A stretch of 64,000 nucleotides of DNA from Chimonanthus salicifolius (GCA_013350335.1 CM023538.1:47300201-47364200), one strand, 5' to 3'; shown: positions 12,101 to 22,776, counted from the stretch's first letter. Translations and numbers: made by a program. The notes: a model not told the origin generated them from the sequence alone.

Positions 12101-14134
12101 TCAGATCAGAAAACGTTGATTGGTGTAGTGAGAACAGAGAAGATCAGATGAAAAAACATGTGGAAGCAGGTGCATAGAGTCCTCTCCCTCTGCCGACGAG
12201 ATTCCTCGGGCAGAGGGAGAGAAGAGAAACCCACGGGAAATTGACTCTCAGATCATAATCCTCGGGTAGTCGCTGGATCGGGATTTGGTGAAGACGGAAC
12301 GAAGACAGAACACTGCTGGGTGATTCAAAACTTCTAGATCTATTCTCTCACCCCTTTCCCAAATCGGGTGCAGATTTGAGGGGCGAGACTGCAAGGATGT
12401 GATCTAGTTGCTGGGAACGGAAACAGGGCCTGCTGTGGTCGGGTTACAATGGTCTTTCTCTGCCAACTACAACAATGGTAGCACCTCAGGCGTTGCAGAC
12501 GGAAACAATGATGGTTGGGGGTGTCGGTGGTGGTTGCTTGATGCAAACCGATTATGCAAACTAGGACCGAGATCTGAAATCGGTGGATCCCTCACATAGG
12601 TAGATCCAGATCGACTAAAGCAGCAGGAAGTGCAGACGAAGAACAGTGCCAATGGACGTTGTAGTGGTGGAGAAGATCAGATCAGAAAACGTTGATTGGT
12701 GTAGTGAGAACAGAGAAGATCAGATGAAAAAACATGTGGAAGCAGGTGCATAGAGTCCTCTCCCTCTGTCGACGAGATTCCTCGGGCAGAGGGAGAGAAG
12801 AGAAACCCACGGGAAATTGACTCTCAGATCATAATCCTCGGGTAGTCGCTGGATCGGGATTTGGTGAAGACGGAACGAAGACAGAACACTGCTGGGTGAT
12901 TCAAAACTTCTAGATCTATTCTCTCACCCCTTTCCCAAATCGGGTGCAGATTTGAGGGGCGAGACTGCAAGGATGTGATCTAGTTGCTGGGAACGGAAAC
13001 AGGGCCTGCTGTGGTCGGGTTACAATGGTCTTTCTCTGCCAACTACAACAATGGTAGCACCTCAGGCGTTGCAGACGGAAACAATGATGGTTGGGGGTGT
13101 CGGTGGTGGTTGCTTGATGCAAACCGATTATGCAAACTAGGACCGAGATCTGAAATCGGTGGATCCCTCACATAGGTAGATCCAGATCGACTAAAGCAGC
13201 AGGAAGTGCAGACGAAGAACAGTGCCAATGGACGTTGCAGTGGTGGAGAAGATCAGATCAGAAAACGTTGATTGGTGTAGTGAGAACAGAGAAGATCAGA
13301 TGAAAAAACATGTGGAAGCAGGTGCATAGAGTCCTCTCCCTCTGCCGACGAGATTCCTCGGGCAGAGGGAGAGAAGAGAAACCCACGGGAAATTGACTCT
13401 CAGATCATAATCCTAACCTGCTCTGATACCATGTTAGAAAAGAGAAAATTGTATTGAATATCTAAACTATTACATCTATATATAGCCTCTATCCGACCAT
13501 AGGGCTATCATAATCAGACTCAAACACTTAACTAATTATAAATCAAATACACCTCTTAATTAGAGGTAAACCCAAACTAGAATCCTAATTACATTATAAT
13601 TAGGATAATCTAAATATATTTCAACAGAGATTCCAGTGATATTTGCTTAAACTACAATAAACTGAAGTGTCCAATTAGCTCTCGACAATCTCAGAGAATT
13701 ATCAACAAAATCCACCATAAGTGCCTTGGTTATATGAAAATAAGACAGTTTTCTTCCTGAGTATAGAAGTAAAAGATGCCACCTCCATCAACAACAGTAT
13801 TTGCAGTGAGCAATGCCAAGAGTACAAGAAATGCAACGAACCGAAAGGCTAGGAGCCAAGCGGGATGGATTTCTTTCAGACATGGCCTCCAAGATTCATA
13901 CACATACAAATAATTCCCTGCTTCTTGATTGTTCTCTCTTCTTTCATGTCTTATGGCACTGGAACCTTCATATTTCCATATCAAGAACATTGAGGCAATC
14001 ATTGATGACAGGACCCAAATTGCACTGACCAGAACTCTCCAATTCAACCAATAAACTGAGGTGGTTGTATCAGCAGTCATGAATGGCTGCCAAGAAGTTT
14101 TAGAAGATCCTGCTACCAAATCCATGGAGATCAT
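98..14134 (-). CDS. Multi-pass membrane protein, rolling-stone-like (At1g10660/At5g62960 type), partial and possibly broken
   Basis: Five exons on the minus strand read as one plant integral membrane protein family of unknown biochemical function, usually about 340 residues; about 250 are covered here and the C-terminal part lies beyond the left edge. Signatures recognised from family knowledge are WLNWRVL and [17 protein letters not shown] (exon 1), [16 protein letters not shown] (exon 3), [20 protein letters not shown] (exon 4) and [17 protein letters not shown] (exon 5). At least five hydrophobic segments are visible. Introns 2, 3 and 4 have GT-AG ends. Intron 1 (about 8.9 kb) lacks a GT donor, exon 2 carries one extra base for the frame, and exon 3 is one base short. 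The gene is therefore either a recent pseudogene or harmed by local sequence errors. The intact 500-codon frame of the RLP gene elsewhere in the window argues against pervasive errors. LTR element A sits in intron 1. Confidence 0.8.
2067..2156 (-). CDS. Exon 4 of the membrane protein
   Basis: Exactly 30 codons, phase 0 at both ends: [18 protein letters not shown] followed by [12 protein letters not shown]. The acceptor is TTGTAAACAG and the donor is GTAAGT. It contains one membrane segment and joins in frame to IYQ of exon 3 and LLVSMHS of exon 5. No defect is seen here. Confidence 0.88.
3808..3831. repeat. (ATC)8 microsatellite
   Basis: Eight perfect ATC units in intron 3 of the membrane protein gene. 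Confidence 0.95.
4504..4682 (-). CDS. Exon 3 of the membrane protein, with a frameshift
   Basis: It follows acceptor TTTATAG and codes [19 protein letters not shown], then [10 protein letters not shown]. The conserved end [17 protein letters not shown] is in another frame. The exon is 179 nt where both neighbouring phases demand 180, so one base is missing, most likely in the A5/T5 homopolymers around 4553-4565. The donor is GTAGCT. Confidence 0.8.
4844..4877 (-). CDS. Exon 2 of the membrane protein (34 nt)
   Basis: A small exon coding [11 protein letters not shown], matching the family's WTFTLVTIYFG. The acceptor is TTTTTACAG and the donor is GTACGT. The expected first codon TGG (Trp) is replaced by GGGG, so the exon is one base too long to follow a phase-0 exon 1. 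This is part of the same defective junction as the missing donor of exon 1. Confidence 0.7.
4878..7568 (-). other. First part of intron 1 of the membrane protein gene
   Basis: Non-coding, AT-rich DNA with a poly-A/purine tract near 5710-5830. The part at about 5990-7300 looks like LTR-derived sequence (on the minus strand it has a TATATAAAG promoter-like word near 6935). I could not define paired ends or a target duplication, so it is left unclassified. Confidence 0.4.
7574..7768 (-). repeat. 3' LTR of element A
   Basis: 195 bp, nearly identical to 13432-13626. It contains a TATATATA promoter-like word and is the 3' LTR, because the purine tract abuts it and the primer site is at the other end. 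Confidence 0.93.
8140..8330 (-). repeat. 29-bp minisatellite in element A (about 6.5 copies)
   Basis: Imperfect direct repeats of about 28-29 bp around the core GGCCAGCAAATGAGGCTGTA (plus-strand sense). Element B holds about twelve units of the same repeat in the matching place (54394-54728). Confidence 0.9.
9383..13414 (-). repeat. Seven tandem 576-bp units in element A
   Basis: Units start at about 9383, 9960, 10536, 11112, 11688, 12264 and 12840. The first is 577 bp and the others 576 bp. They differ from one another by only a few substitutions. The array starts six bases after the primer site (minus-strand sense), so the repeated unit is the element's leader. Each unit contains one copy of the 40-nt hairpin. 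The 61-68-residue frames on both strands of each unit resemble no known protein and are taken as chance. Confidence 0.95.
13334..13373 (-). other. Leader hairpin of element A (repeated in each unit)
   Basis: A 13-bp perfect stem CTCTCCCTCTGCC / GGCAGAGGGAGAG, then a 2-nt bulge, an inner CGAG/CTCG stem and a 4-nt loop. It lies 46 nt from the primer site. The same hairpin recurs every 576 bp (first copy 9878-9917) with rare base changes. Element B has its counterpart at the same distance. Confidence 0.85.
13420..13431 (-). promoter_or_regulatory. Primer binding site of element A
   Basis: TGGTATCAGAGC, complementary to the 3' end of plant initiator tRNA-Met, directly after the 5' LTR. This is the standard Ty1/copia primer site. 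Confidence 0.9.
13432..13626 (-). repeat. 5' LTR of element A
   Basis: 195 bp. The primer site follows it directly on the minus strand. It is clearly related to the 171-bp LTRs of element B: both begin TGTTG(A/G)AATATATTTAG and share a block around GCTATATATAG. Confidence 0.93.
13757..14134 (-). CDS. Exon 1 of the rolling-stone-like membrane protein
   Basis: 126 codons from ATG at 14134 (a second in-frame ATG at 14125 is equally plausible) to the family's YTQ motif. Two membrane segments are visible, at about residues 33-53 ([21 protein letters not shown]) and 92-115 ([20 protein letters not shown]). The conserved block [17 protein letters not shown] identifies the family. The expected donor after YTQ reads CAG|GAAGAA instead of CAG|GTAAGAA: a single missing T removes the GT. 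Without splicing the frame runs eight residues into the intron and stops. Confidence 0.85.
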
Positions 14135-16440
14135 TTTCTTGTTTCAACTATAATTCTTAATACATTGTTGGTTCTTTTCCAATCATGAGAAAAGGGAATG
14201 TGAATGACCGAAACTCAATAAACAAAACCAATAGAAGAGTGACATAGCGAAAGCTAACTACATTGAAAGCAAAAGACACAGAACATATTAGGGATGTGTT
14301 TAATTAGAAAAATAAAATAGAGAGATCAAAATAATAAAATTTAAAGGGTCAAACAATAATTTTACTAAAATGCTCGAAGGAAAAGGAAAACTAGGATTTG
14401 TCAAAATAGATAAGGAGATTAAGCAGAAGAAAGAGAAGAAGAAAAAGGTGCAAGATTTCTAATCTCTTAAAAGATCATAGATGTCTCAACCAAATCTCTA
14501 AGCGGCCTCATAACCAGCAAAATCCAAAAATCCTAAAAGGTAAGACAATTCCACTCCATTTTCTTTTAGATAATTTTTTTTGCTACAACCAAGAAGTGGA
14601 TTCCAAGTTTAATTCAATATCTCAAACCGTTTGTTTCCTGCTAAAAGAAGAAAAATCCAACAACCTAAGAACTCAACAGCTCCACCATAATCACCATAGA
14701 AGGAGAAAAGCTAAACTCATGTCTCAGTGTCTACTTTAAAAGATACTTCATCAATATTGTTTCAAGAAACTGGACCCAGGAATAGAGATCAATGAGAAAG
14801 GCCAAACCATGTACAGTTTTCAGTTCTTAACTCCTTTGGAAGTATAAAAGTTAATTTTCTGATTAAAACATTCAACTCCTCAGCAGAGAATACATGCTGA
14901 AGGCAAAAGAGACAAAACAAAGTGCAAATCCAAGAGCCTAATTCAAAATACACTTCAAATGCATTACTACATACAAGTAGACACCATAAACAGATAACAT
15001 CAACAAAAAAGAACGAAACCCAGATCAAATTTTCATCTCTGAATTCCTTCGAAAAAAAATCAAATGATAATTTTGTCAATTGGGAGTAATAAGCTCCAAC
15101 TCCGTAACACAGCCAACATGAAGATTAGCATAATAATGCATGGCATTTAGCATTAGATTCCCAACTTTAAAGTGGATTTTCAACAGAAAAAGATAGAACA
15201 ATTAATTAACAAAATAAGTAAAGAAGAAGCTAATTTCAGAAAAGTAAGGTTGTTGCTCACAAGAAAAAAACTCGCAATCCAAACGCGAGATGCTTTGCTT
15301 CTTTGCTTTGAAGAGAGTTACAACAGTCGATTTACTTCTTTTTGTTTACTTGTCAAGAGAAACGGAGAGAATTGTCTCATGATCACGAAGATTTTCTATT
15401 GGTTAGAAATAAGATTGCTTCGATGTGTTGTCAATGTTTAGATTCTGTGGGAAGAATAGGTAATTCTTGACATTAAAGAGGAAACGTGGCATGCCTCAGT
15501 TTTAGAATGTGAGGTCATATTGCTCTATTATTTTTATATTAAAATTTCGTGAGAGTTGGATACTTAATGTATGAATCTATATCCTAAGATTCATTGACTG
15601 TCATTCATTTCGTATAGTTGGTAACTTCAAAATAAAATTATATACTGATGTTGAAGATTATATATATTTCAACTATCACAAAATTTAGTGGCATTAGAGC
15701 TTTTCAGAAAATTGGATTCTAAATCGTCTCTTTATATTAATATTATCAATTGAAAAAAAAAAAAAGACAACTGTTGAAGGGGAGAAATATCACTATTTCT
15801 TGATATCGGCCGGTATCTCGTATCTTGGATATCGGCCGATATCATTCCCTCTCTTCTTTTCTACTTTTTGAAAATATTGGAATTTTTATTTTTCTTAATT
15901 TAAAAAACATTTTTAAAAAAATTAGAAACTTAAAGATCGGCTGATATTTTGATTGATATGTATTCAATATCGGCCGCGATATCACCTTGGCCCCCACCGT
16001 TTTTCATTTTTTTTCAAATCACCATTATTAATACATATCGACGATATCATGACCATTATATCAGTCGATATCGCTTATATATACACACTGTACGATCGAT
16101 ACAGATTGTATTAGCTAATACATATCGAATTTAAAAATCTAATATGTATTAATTGATACGAAACATATGGGCCGATATTATTATTATCCTCCAATCACCA
16201 GTGAGTTGGGCAATAGCAATTGGCAAGAACGAGTTGCTGAGTTTTCTGAGTTGTGGTAAGTTGGGAAAGTAGCAACTCTCTACCTATGTGGACCCTTTGC
16301 CTGTGTGATATGGCTAAGCCGAGGACAGATTTGGGTTTAAGTGGGGTAGATTGTGATATCCCACGTCTAATAACCCCAGGCCCAATAGCATTGGGTGCTT
16401 AGAGAGAGACCGAGAGATTCCATGGGCGTGTGTGTTTGAG
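14135..16440. other. 5' flank of the membrane protein gene and intergenic DNA
   Basis: The part up to about 15400 is pyrimidine-rich on the minus strand and may hold the promoter and 5' untranslated exons of the membrane protein gene; no exon can be proved. At 15790-16190 there are several copies of the word ATATCGGCCGATAT and variants, the same repeat vocabulary as the element at 41746-42359, without clear ends here. Confidence 0.4.
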
Positions 16441-16446
16441 GAGAAA

Positions 16447-16491
16447 AGTCCCACATCGCCCAGGGACTAGAAATATGGGGGAATATAAAAA
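16447..16491 (+). promoter_or_regulatory. USE plus TATA box, plant snRNA-type promoter
   Basis: AGTCCCACATCG (16447-16458) matches the plant upstream sequence element RTCCCACATCG of U-snRNA and 7SL genes. TATAAAAA follows at 16484-16491 with a 25-nt gap. In plants the shorter USE-TATA spacing goes with RNA polymerase III. Similar USE/TATA cassettes are scattered in plant genomes within repeats, so function is uncertain. Confidence 0.55.
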
Positions 16492-16512
16492 GGAGCACCC
16501 TCCACCTAGCAC

Positions 16513-16572
16513 ATCATGTTTTGGTCCAAGAAAGACTTGGGCTTAATGCAAAGCTACGAGGGTTTTTTTTTT
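16513..16572 (+). ncRNA. Candidate Pol III small RNA behind the USE/TATA pair
   Basis: A start about 25 nt after the TATA box would give a short RNA of about 50 nt ending in a run of ten T (16563-16572), a typical Pol III stop. It contains a small hairpin, CCAAG-AAAGA-CTTGG. It does not match U6, 7SL or any RNA I recognise. It may be only a repeat-borne remnant. Confidence 0.35.
16563..16572 (+). terminator. T10 run, possible Pol III terminator
   Basis: Ten consecutive T on the plus strand, about 70 nt after the TATA box of the candidate small RNA unit. Confidence 0.4.
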
Positions 16573-18847
16573 AGCCAAAGTGAACAATATTGTGGTAGTG
16601 GAGCAAGTCGTTACATATACTACTAAATGGAGAAAGAGAGATGAGTTCATTTAAAAGGTCATTTTTTGAATATGAGGCCCTCCAAACATCACTTTGATCA
16701 AACTAATTAAGTCATATTTTTTAATACTGCAAACTTCAAAAATAAAATAAATAATTTAATAATCAAATTTTAGATGAGTTAAAAATTTAGCTTGATTGAT
16801 TAAATTGAACTTCTCATTCTTAGGCCTTATATTCAAGGGAAGACGTTTTTAATATACCTATCACCATTCTATTTGATAAACTCCATGATTAAGTGTGCCA
16901 ATGTCACTCCATACATCAATCAAGTTTTTCTCATTAGGAGAAAAACTTTTTCAATGAACCTATCACTGTTCTAATTGATAAATTCTATGCAAAAGTGTTA
17001 CTGCATACACCAGTGTCCAGGTGGTCATTTGATGGGAAGATGTGAACGCATACGTTACATGGTTCTCTTTTCTTCATTTATGGTTACAATTGCATCAAAG
17101 GAAATTTTTAGATGATTTTCAACCTAAGTGTATTTTTTCAGCTTATAATGATATTTTGGTCCCTTTTAAGGGACCGAATTTTCCACAAAAAATTTAGTAA
17201 TAACGGCTATTTTGGCTGATATTTAATTCTACTTAAAATTCGAAAAGTAAACTGGCCGAAAATTCTGAGAAGAGGCTGAAATTTCTTCTACCTTCAGCTT
17301 GGTACACTAATTCTAGCATTAATTTTTTTTCAAATTTTCTGATTTCTTAAATTTCCAAAAATCTAAATGCATTACAAAGAAAATACCAGTCATAATTATT
17401 AAAGGTAATTCCAGGTGGTCCTCAAGTACCCAAGACAAAATTGGAATCTGAAGTTGGGTTTAACTTTAAAATGAATAAAACAAAACATCTTTTGTAAAAA
17501 AAAAATTATAATAATCTCTTTCAAAAGTTTAAATGTACTGGAATTTGATAAAAAGTTTTTGTCAGAAAATAAGAAATTATGCAAATAAGTAACTTTTATG
17601 GAAAATATGTTTATCATCGTCACAGTCAAAACTTCATAAAAAATATGTTCTTTTAAAATATATAAATAAAAATGTGAATTTCAAAAATAACCCTGAAGTA
17701 ATGAAAACAAAAAGGCAATGAGGACATGTCACATACAGACCAATAGCTGTACAAATCCAAAAGATTCTCATGAAGTCATGAGTAGGAATTGCACACACGA
17801 TCTTATTCAGAAATGGTTATTTAGATTAAATGAGTGTAACAATTGAAAGAAAAATTGTCAAATTTATTCTACTAACCATTACGGTTTCCTTCTGCAGTAG
17901 AACATTCTTGTGTTCCGACACAGAAAAAGTGACATGAATTTCTTTTAAAAAAAAACAAGAGATGAAAACATTAAAAACATAAATGAATATTAAATAAAGA
18001 GGATTTCTCTAATGCATCATGAGCTTTTTTTGACGAACATGTCTAGACTTTTTAATACACTCTACTAATTATTGGAGCATATGTAAATCTCTCTACCTAC
18101 ATATCGTGTAACTCTACGGGAAATGGCTCTTTAGAGTAGAATGACAATTGAATTTAAAATTTCCGCTTACTGAGATGGGTTTATGACTATTACTCCAATT
18201 CTTTTAGGTTCTAATGCATCATGATTTACTGCATTTTTTTAAAATCCTTGTTTAGATTAGAGAGCTAATTTGATGATTATATTTGAAGATAGAATGCAAA
18301 TACAACTTATGTGAATAAAATGAAATAAGAGAGAGAGAGAGGGATGTTTACCTTTGAAATCGTTGATGTTCGTAGTTGGTGGGCTTGTGATGAGAATAAG
18401 AGTTCAGTTTCAACCCGAAATCTAAAATATCAGTCTTGAAAATTTTCAATCTAATTTTGAACCAAAAATCTAATTTTTATTTTTTCACACTCAAGTATTG
18501 GTTGAAAGATTTCTCCTGTTTGAAATTGGTAATTGAGACTGAGAGTTGGCGAAGAGGATGAGTGATTGAATGATTTGATATAGTAGCTAGCTAGTATTGG
18601 AACATAATTCAAGCGTGACATGGTATGCAATAGGAAGAAGGTAAAAGTACACGCATCAATAACAACCGTGTACGTCAAAGACACGCTCTCCAACTCTCTA
18701 AGCTAAGGAACTAAATGTCCATGTTAAGAAACTGAGTCAATCTTGACTCAATTTGACTCGAATAGACTCCAGTCGACTCGGTTGATCCTTGTTGGACAAT
18801 GGTGTAGACTTCGTTCCAAAAACTCAAACTAATCAAATGTCATATTG
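16573..18847. other. Intergenic DNA without recognised features
   Basis: AT-rich DNA with a short GA run near 18330. Reading frames here are short and resemble nothing I know. Confidence 0.5.
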
Positions 18848-19075
18848 AGCCTAAATTGTGTAGTGATCTGAACACCATCAAAATTAGTTAGCGTACATCA
18901 AATGAATTTTTTTTCAAAAATTCTATTTTACTCTCAACTTCACTACTTTCTCCACATTTTTCGAGAGCTTCCCATAATGAAGTTGAGAGTAAAATGGAAT
19001 TTTTGAAAAAAATGTTTTCATTTGGTATATGCGGACTAATTTTGGTGGTGTACGAATCACTATCCAGACCCAAAT
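18848..19075. mobile_element. Foldback MITE
   Basis: Two arms of about 80-100 bp are inverted copies of each other. The left arm includes CACCATCAAAATTAG and TTTTACTCTCAACTTCA. The right arm gives the same words on the other strand (19030-18980), around a short centre near 18945-18975. The outer ends carry GTAGTGATCTG / ATAGTGATTCG. The exact ends and target duplication are not certain. Confidence 0.7.
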
Positions 19076-19544
19076 CGTATTAGTGGGATGATCATAACCT
19101 TTCATTTTCATGAAATTATATGATGTATTGTTTCTGTGTCAATCAACCAATTAGATCAAATAATCTCCTCGGGTTTAATATCCAATGCACTGGGCATCGA
19201 AAGCTTAGATTAACATATTTGAGGTAGTGACTTCGTCTATCACTTTACTTGATAACAAGGTTTGTGAGTGATTTTGTATATTCGTAGAATTAATCTCATA
19301 TCCATATGGGACGAGAATATCTATGTTATATTAAAAAAAGCTCAAATTTAATAAAACACAAAATAAAAAAAGCTGAAATTCCCATGTAAGAAAGATAGTG
19401 CAAACAGAGCACTATCCGTGCAAAAATAGATAATAAATACTTAAAGTCATATCTTGATATCCAACAATATATCTCACTTGTGCGATATCTCCTAATTTAA
19501 AATAATTTTATGGTAGTATGATAAAGAACATATAATGATAAATA

Positions 19545-19715
19545 TTAGAGGTTATTACTCATATGAGTGTAGTTCAACTGGTTGCTTCCCGTCTCAGGAA
19601 GCGGGAGGTTGTGGGTTCGAGCCCTCCTTAGTGAACCCTAGGGGGAGTGGGCTCATCCGTAGGGGTTTTACACTGGATATCCTGCAGTTTCCCACCATAT
19701 TTATTAACTATAGAT
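19545..19715 (+). mobile_element. tRNA-derived SINE
   Basis: A Pol III A box TAGTTCAACTGG (19570-19581) and B box GGTTCGAGCCC (19614-19624) at tRNA-like spacing are followed by a non-tRNA body. A cloverleaf acceptor stem is absent, so this is not a tRNA gene. The 3' end and target duplication are uncertain. Confidence 0.6.
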
Positions 19716-22700
19716 ATATTATTTACATTACTTGTCATTTGGGTTAATTAGTTATTGGATTTAGATATGATTAAATCTAAATCTACATAAACAAACAAAC
19801 AAGTATTTAAATTCGAATTCAAAGCCCGATCCAAAATTTTATTTGCATGTAATACAATACTTCTTTGCCATTTGCTTCTTTTCAAGTAACTTTTGGTCTC
19901 ATCTAATACAGTGATCTTTTTTTAATAGTAAAGGTGTATCAGGTTAGTCTAGAGCCAAATTCAAGATCTTTACTTTAATTTTTAAACCTTAGATCAAAGG
20001 AATTACCCATCAAAATAATTTAATCAGGGAGTTCAGATACAAGACCAGATTGGCTCGTTTGGCATTCCTAACTTTAAAACAGCATGAAAGAGTGAAAATG
20101 TTATCTTGATTTGGCCGATTTAATTTATAAAGCTACCCAATATGGAAATTTCCTTAGTTTGTGAAGTAACAGGGTTTAGTGCTTGTGCTTCCTGGAACAA
20201 GAAACTTGGATGATGTTTATAACAGTGATTATAAGTTCATAGGGACATATCATATCGATGACACCTCTCTTTTCTGTAATTTTTTTTGTTTTGGAAAAAT
20301 ATTAAAAAATAATAAAAAAATAGAAACAAATGAAAAATCTATGGTCAAAATATTCCTTTTAAAATAAGGAGTTTTAGTGCTTTTAGAGTCAAATTTTTAA
20401 TACTAATAAAGTATTTTAAAAATATCTTAAAACTTTGAAAAATATCTAAATTTTTATAAAGTATGAGATTAAAAAAACACCAAATATAAAATTCATGTTC
20501 TCAAATATACTAATAAGGAGTTTTAGTGCATTTTCATTATAATTTTTTTTGAGTTCCATAAAAATAACTGAATATTAGAAAAATTAGACAAACACTCCAA
20601 AAACTATATGAATCAAAACATTTGTATACAATTTCATTCATTGCTTTTCATAAAAACTCAAAAATGAAAATTATCTTAAATCAAGTTTTTAGAAATTCTT
20701 AGAAAATCACACACCTTACAAACTATTGAATGACATTAATACATCTCCATTGAATTCTATAAGCATTAAATATTGTTTCATTAAATTATTTTCATAAAAA
20801 ACTAAAAATTTGAAATTATCTTAGAGCCGAAATTCAAAAAAAATGAGAAAAATAACTAAAAAACTCAAAATTTGAATAACTTCTTTTTAAACCTTTTTAA
20901 ATATGAAAAAAATAAGAAAAACTAAAAAATTGGTCCAAATGTTTCTTTAAATAAAAAAACCACCATCGACCAAAACAAAAGATAAAGTGATCGTAGGATT
21001 GATTCGATACGTATCAACAACCCTAAGCCTGATATGTATCGGTCGATAATTCGATCCTAGATATTTGATAATAGCATAAAACAATAATATTCTATCATTT
21101 CTTTCTTGGGACCATCCATACTCAGATCGTTCCTCACGATTGATCTCAAAAGTTGCCTAATGCACCTGGCCAAGCTCACATCAAAGCTATTGTCCAACCC
21201 AATTTATTTGTGGTCAACTTTTTTCACTCAATACTAATAATCAATAAAAATAAAAACCACTCCAATCTGCATATCCAAATCACCTGATCACAACTGTAAA
21301 GCATTCGATGGTTGAGAGTTGAGACTACTTAAACCTATGAGGGTTTCCATTGTCAAGTGGATCGATTTGAATGGAAACCATTTCTCATTACGTGGTAAAT
21401 CTAAAAGGGGTCACATGCAACCACTTTATTCTAACCATTTCAGCTTTGGCTTGGAAAATGAAATGTTGTACGAAAATGGGCCACCATTTAGTGATTAATA
21501 TCAAATGGTTAGTGTATCTGGCACATTTCGACTGTTGAAAGAGGCAGTCAAGAGAAAAGGGTACCTGCAAGTAGACATGTGGGACTCTGTTACACACTCA
21601 AAAGGTGATTAGTCTCTCTCCCTCTCCCTCTCTTCTATAAAGTACATAACATGAACTCCACTTTGGCCCATATATATGATTGCATGTAAAAGGAAAAATC
21701 ATTTAATCAAATTCCACACAAAAAAATTGCACAGGACCCTGATTATATACGTAACATATAAATTTGATGGGAACAGTATCCTACTCCTGCAAAACTACAA
21801 GAAAAAGCTTCAACACTTGGGAAGATTGCCTGAAAGTGAAAGAAACGAACTTGCCTACTTTTCTTTCTCACAGTGAAGATGTATCCCTCTTGCCATCGAC
21901 TTTCAAATATGCGTGGAATCAGTTGCCATGAGGCCTCTCTCTAGGGACGTCATCAGTATCATCTCCCATTGTGGAGAGAGAAAAAGGAGCAATTGTAACA
22001 TTGAAAGTAGATGACCCTCTGTCTATATTATGTGTCATCTCAAAATCACCTTCCTGCCTCCCACAAATAACATAGATTGGCAATCTAAATCAAAGAAGTG
22101 CAAAACAAAAATCATGAAAAGCCCTATGGCAATAAAGAAATGCAGAATGGAAGAATGACATGTACAAGCATGCATGCAGTACATGATGAAAAAATACATG
22201 CACAACCATGGAAGGTGTGTGTGGAAGGGAAGAATATGAAAAATGAAATGCTGAAGCCTGCTGAAGTTGAATGAACCTGGTCATGTACTATGTGACTGAA
22301 TTGGGTACAACTCACCGGATCTAGTCTTCGTTGAAGCTGATCAACTAAACTTGGTGAACTTTGTGACTTTTTCCAAGGAGTGTTCCCAACAAATTGCTGA
22401 AAGAAGTTAATGCTGTTGGTTTATGAGCATTCAAGTGTGGCTTTACGTCTTCACAGATAACGTGTTTATGGTAATGGATAATAGGTGTTTGAACTTAGAA
22501 ATCAATACTTGATTGTAGATTGAAATGAATAACTTTGGCTTCTATTTTGCAAGTTAGTTGAAAATTGAAATTTAAAATTTAAAATGATGACGACGATCAT
22601 TATGATGTATTTGATATCTTACCTAATCCTTGGGGGTGTATTTTTATGTTACTCAAGGCATATGGAATTTATTTTGATCATTAATTAGGAATGTATAATC

Positions 22701-22776
22701 TATGAATACATATTTAAATTTAATTAACTAATCTGCAGGGTCACCTAGTAGCTCAACCTGGTAATTGGATTTGCCA
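19716..22776. other. Intergenic DNA without recognised genes
   Basis: AT-rich sequence with no coding similarity that I can see. The part at 20990-21060 has CGATACGTATC/GGTCGAT-like words related to the dispersed CGGCCGATAT repeats. Confidence 0.45.

Larger units (their letters stand above)
7574..13626 (-). mobile_element. LTR element A: copia-type, non-autonomous, with seven 576-bp internal repeats
   Basis: A complete 6053-bp element. The 195-bp LTRs (7574-7768 and 13432-13626) differ at about two positions and begin and end TG...CA. The 5-bp target duplication GAGAT lies at 7569-7573 and 13627-13631. Reading on the minus strand, a primer site TGGTATCAGAGC (13431-13420) abuts the right LTR, and a purine tract (GCTTGCGGGAGAG) precedes the left LTR. 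No gag, protease, integrase or reverse transcriptase is recognisable, so it must depend on an autonomous partner. Internally it holds the 576-bp array next to the primer site, a GC-rich unique part (8340-9382), a 29-bp minisatellite and a conserved 3' tail shared with element B. The near-identical LTRs imply recent insertion. Confidence 0.93.

Noticed and set aside
9460..13228. Recurring 61-68-codon frames on both strands
   Set aside because: They recur only because the 576-bp unit recurs. They match nothing, overlap on opposite strands and lie in the leader of a non-coding LTR element.
14789..15079. 96-codon hydrophobic minus-strand frame upstream of the membrane protein gene
   Set aside because: No family recognised and no conserved start context; more likely untranslated or intergenic DNA.
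19570..19640. tRNA gene
   Set aside because: A and B boxes are present, but no acceptor stem or proper cloverleaf can be formed; it is better explained as a SINE head.
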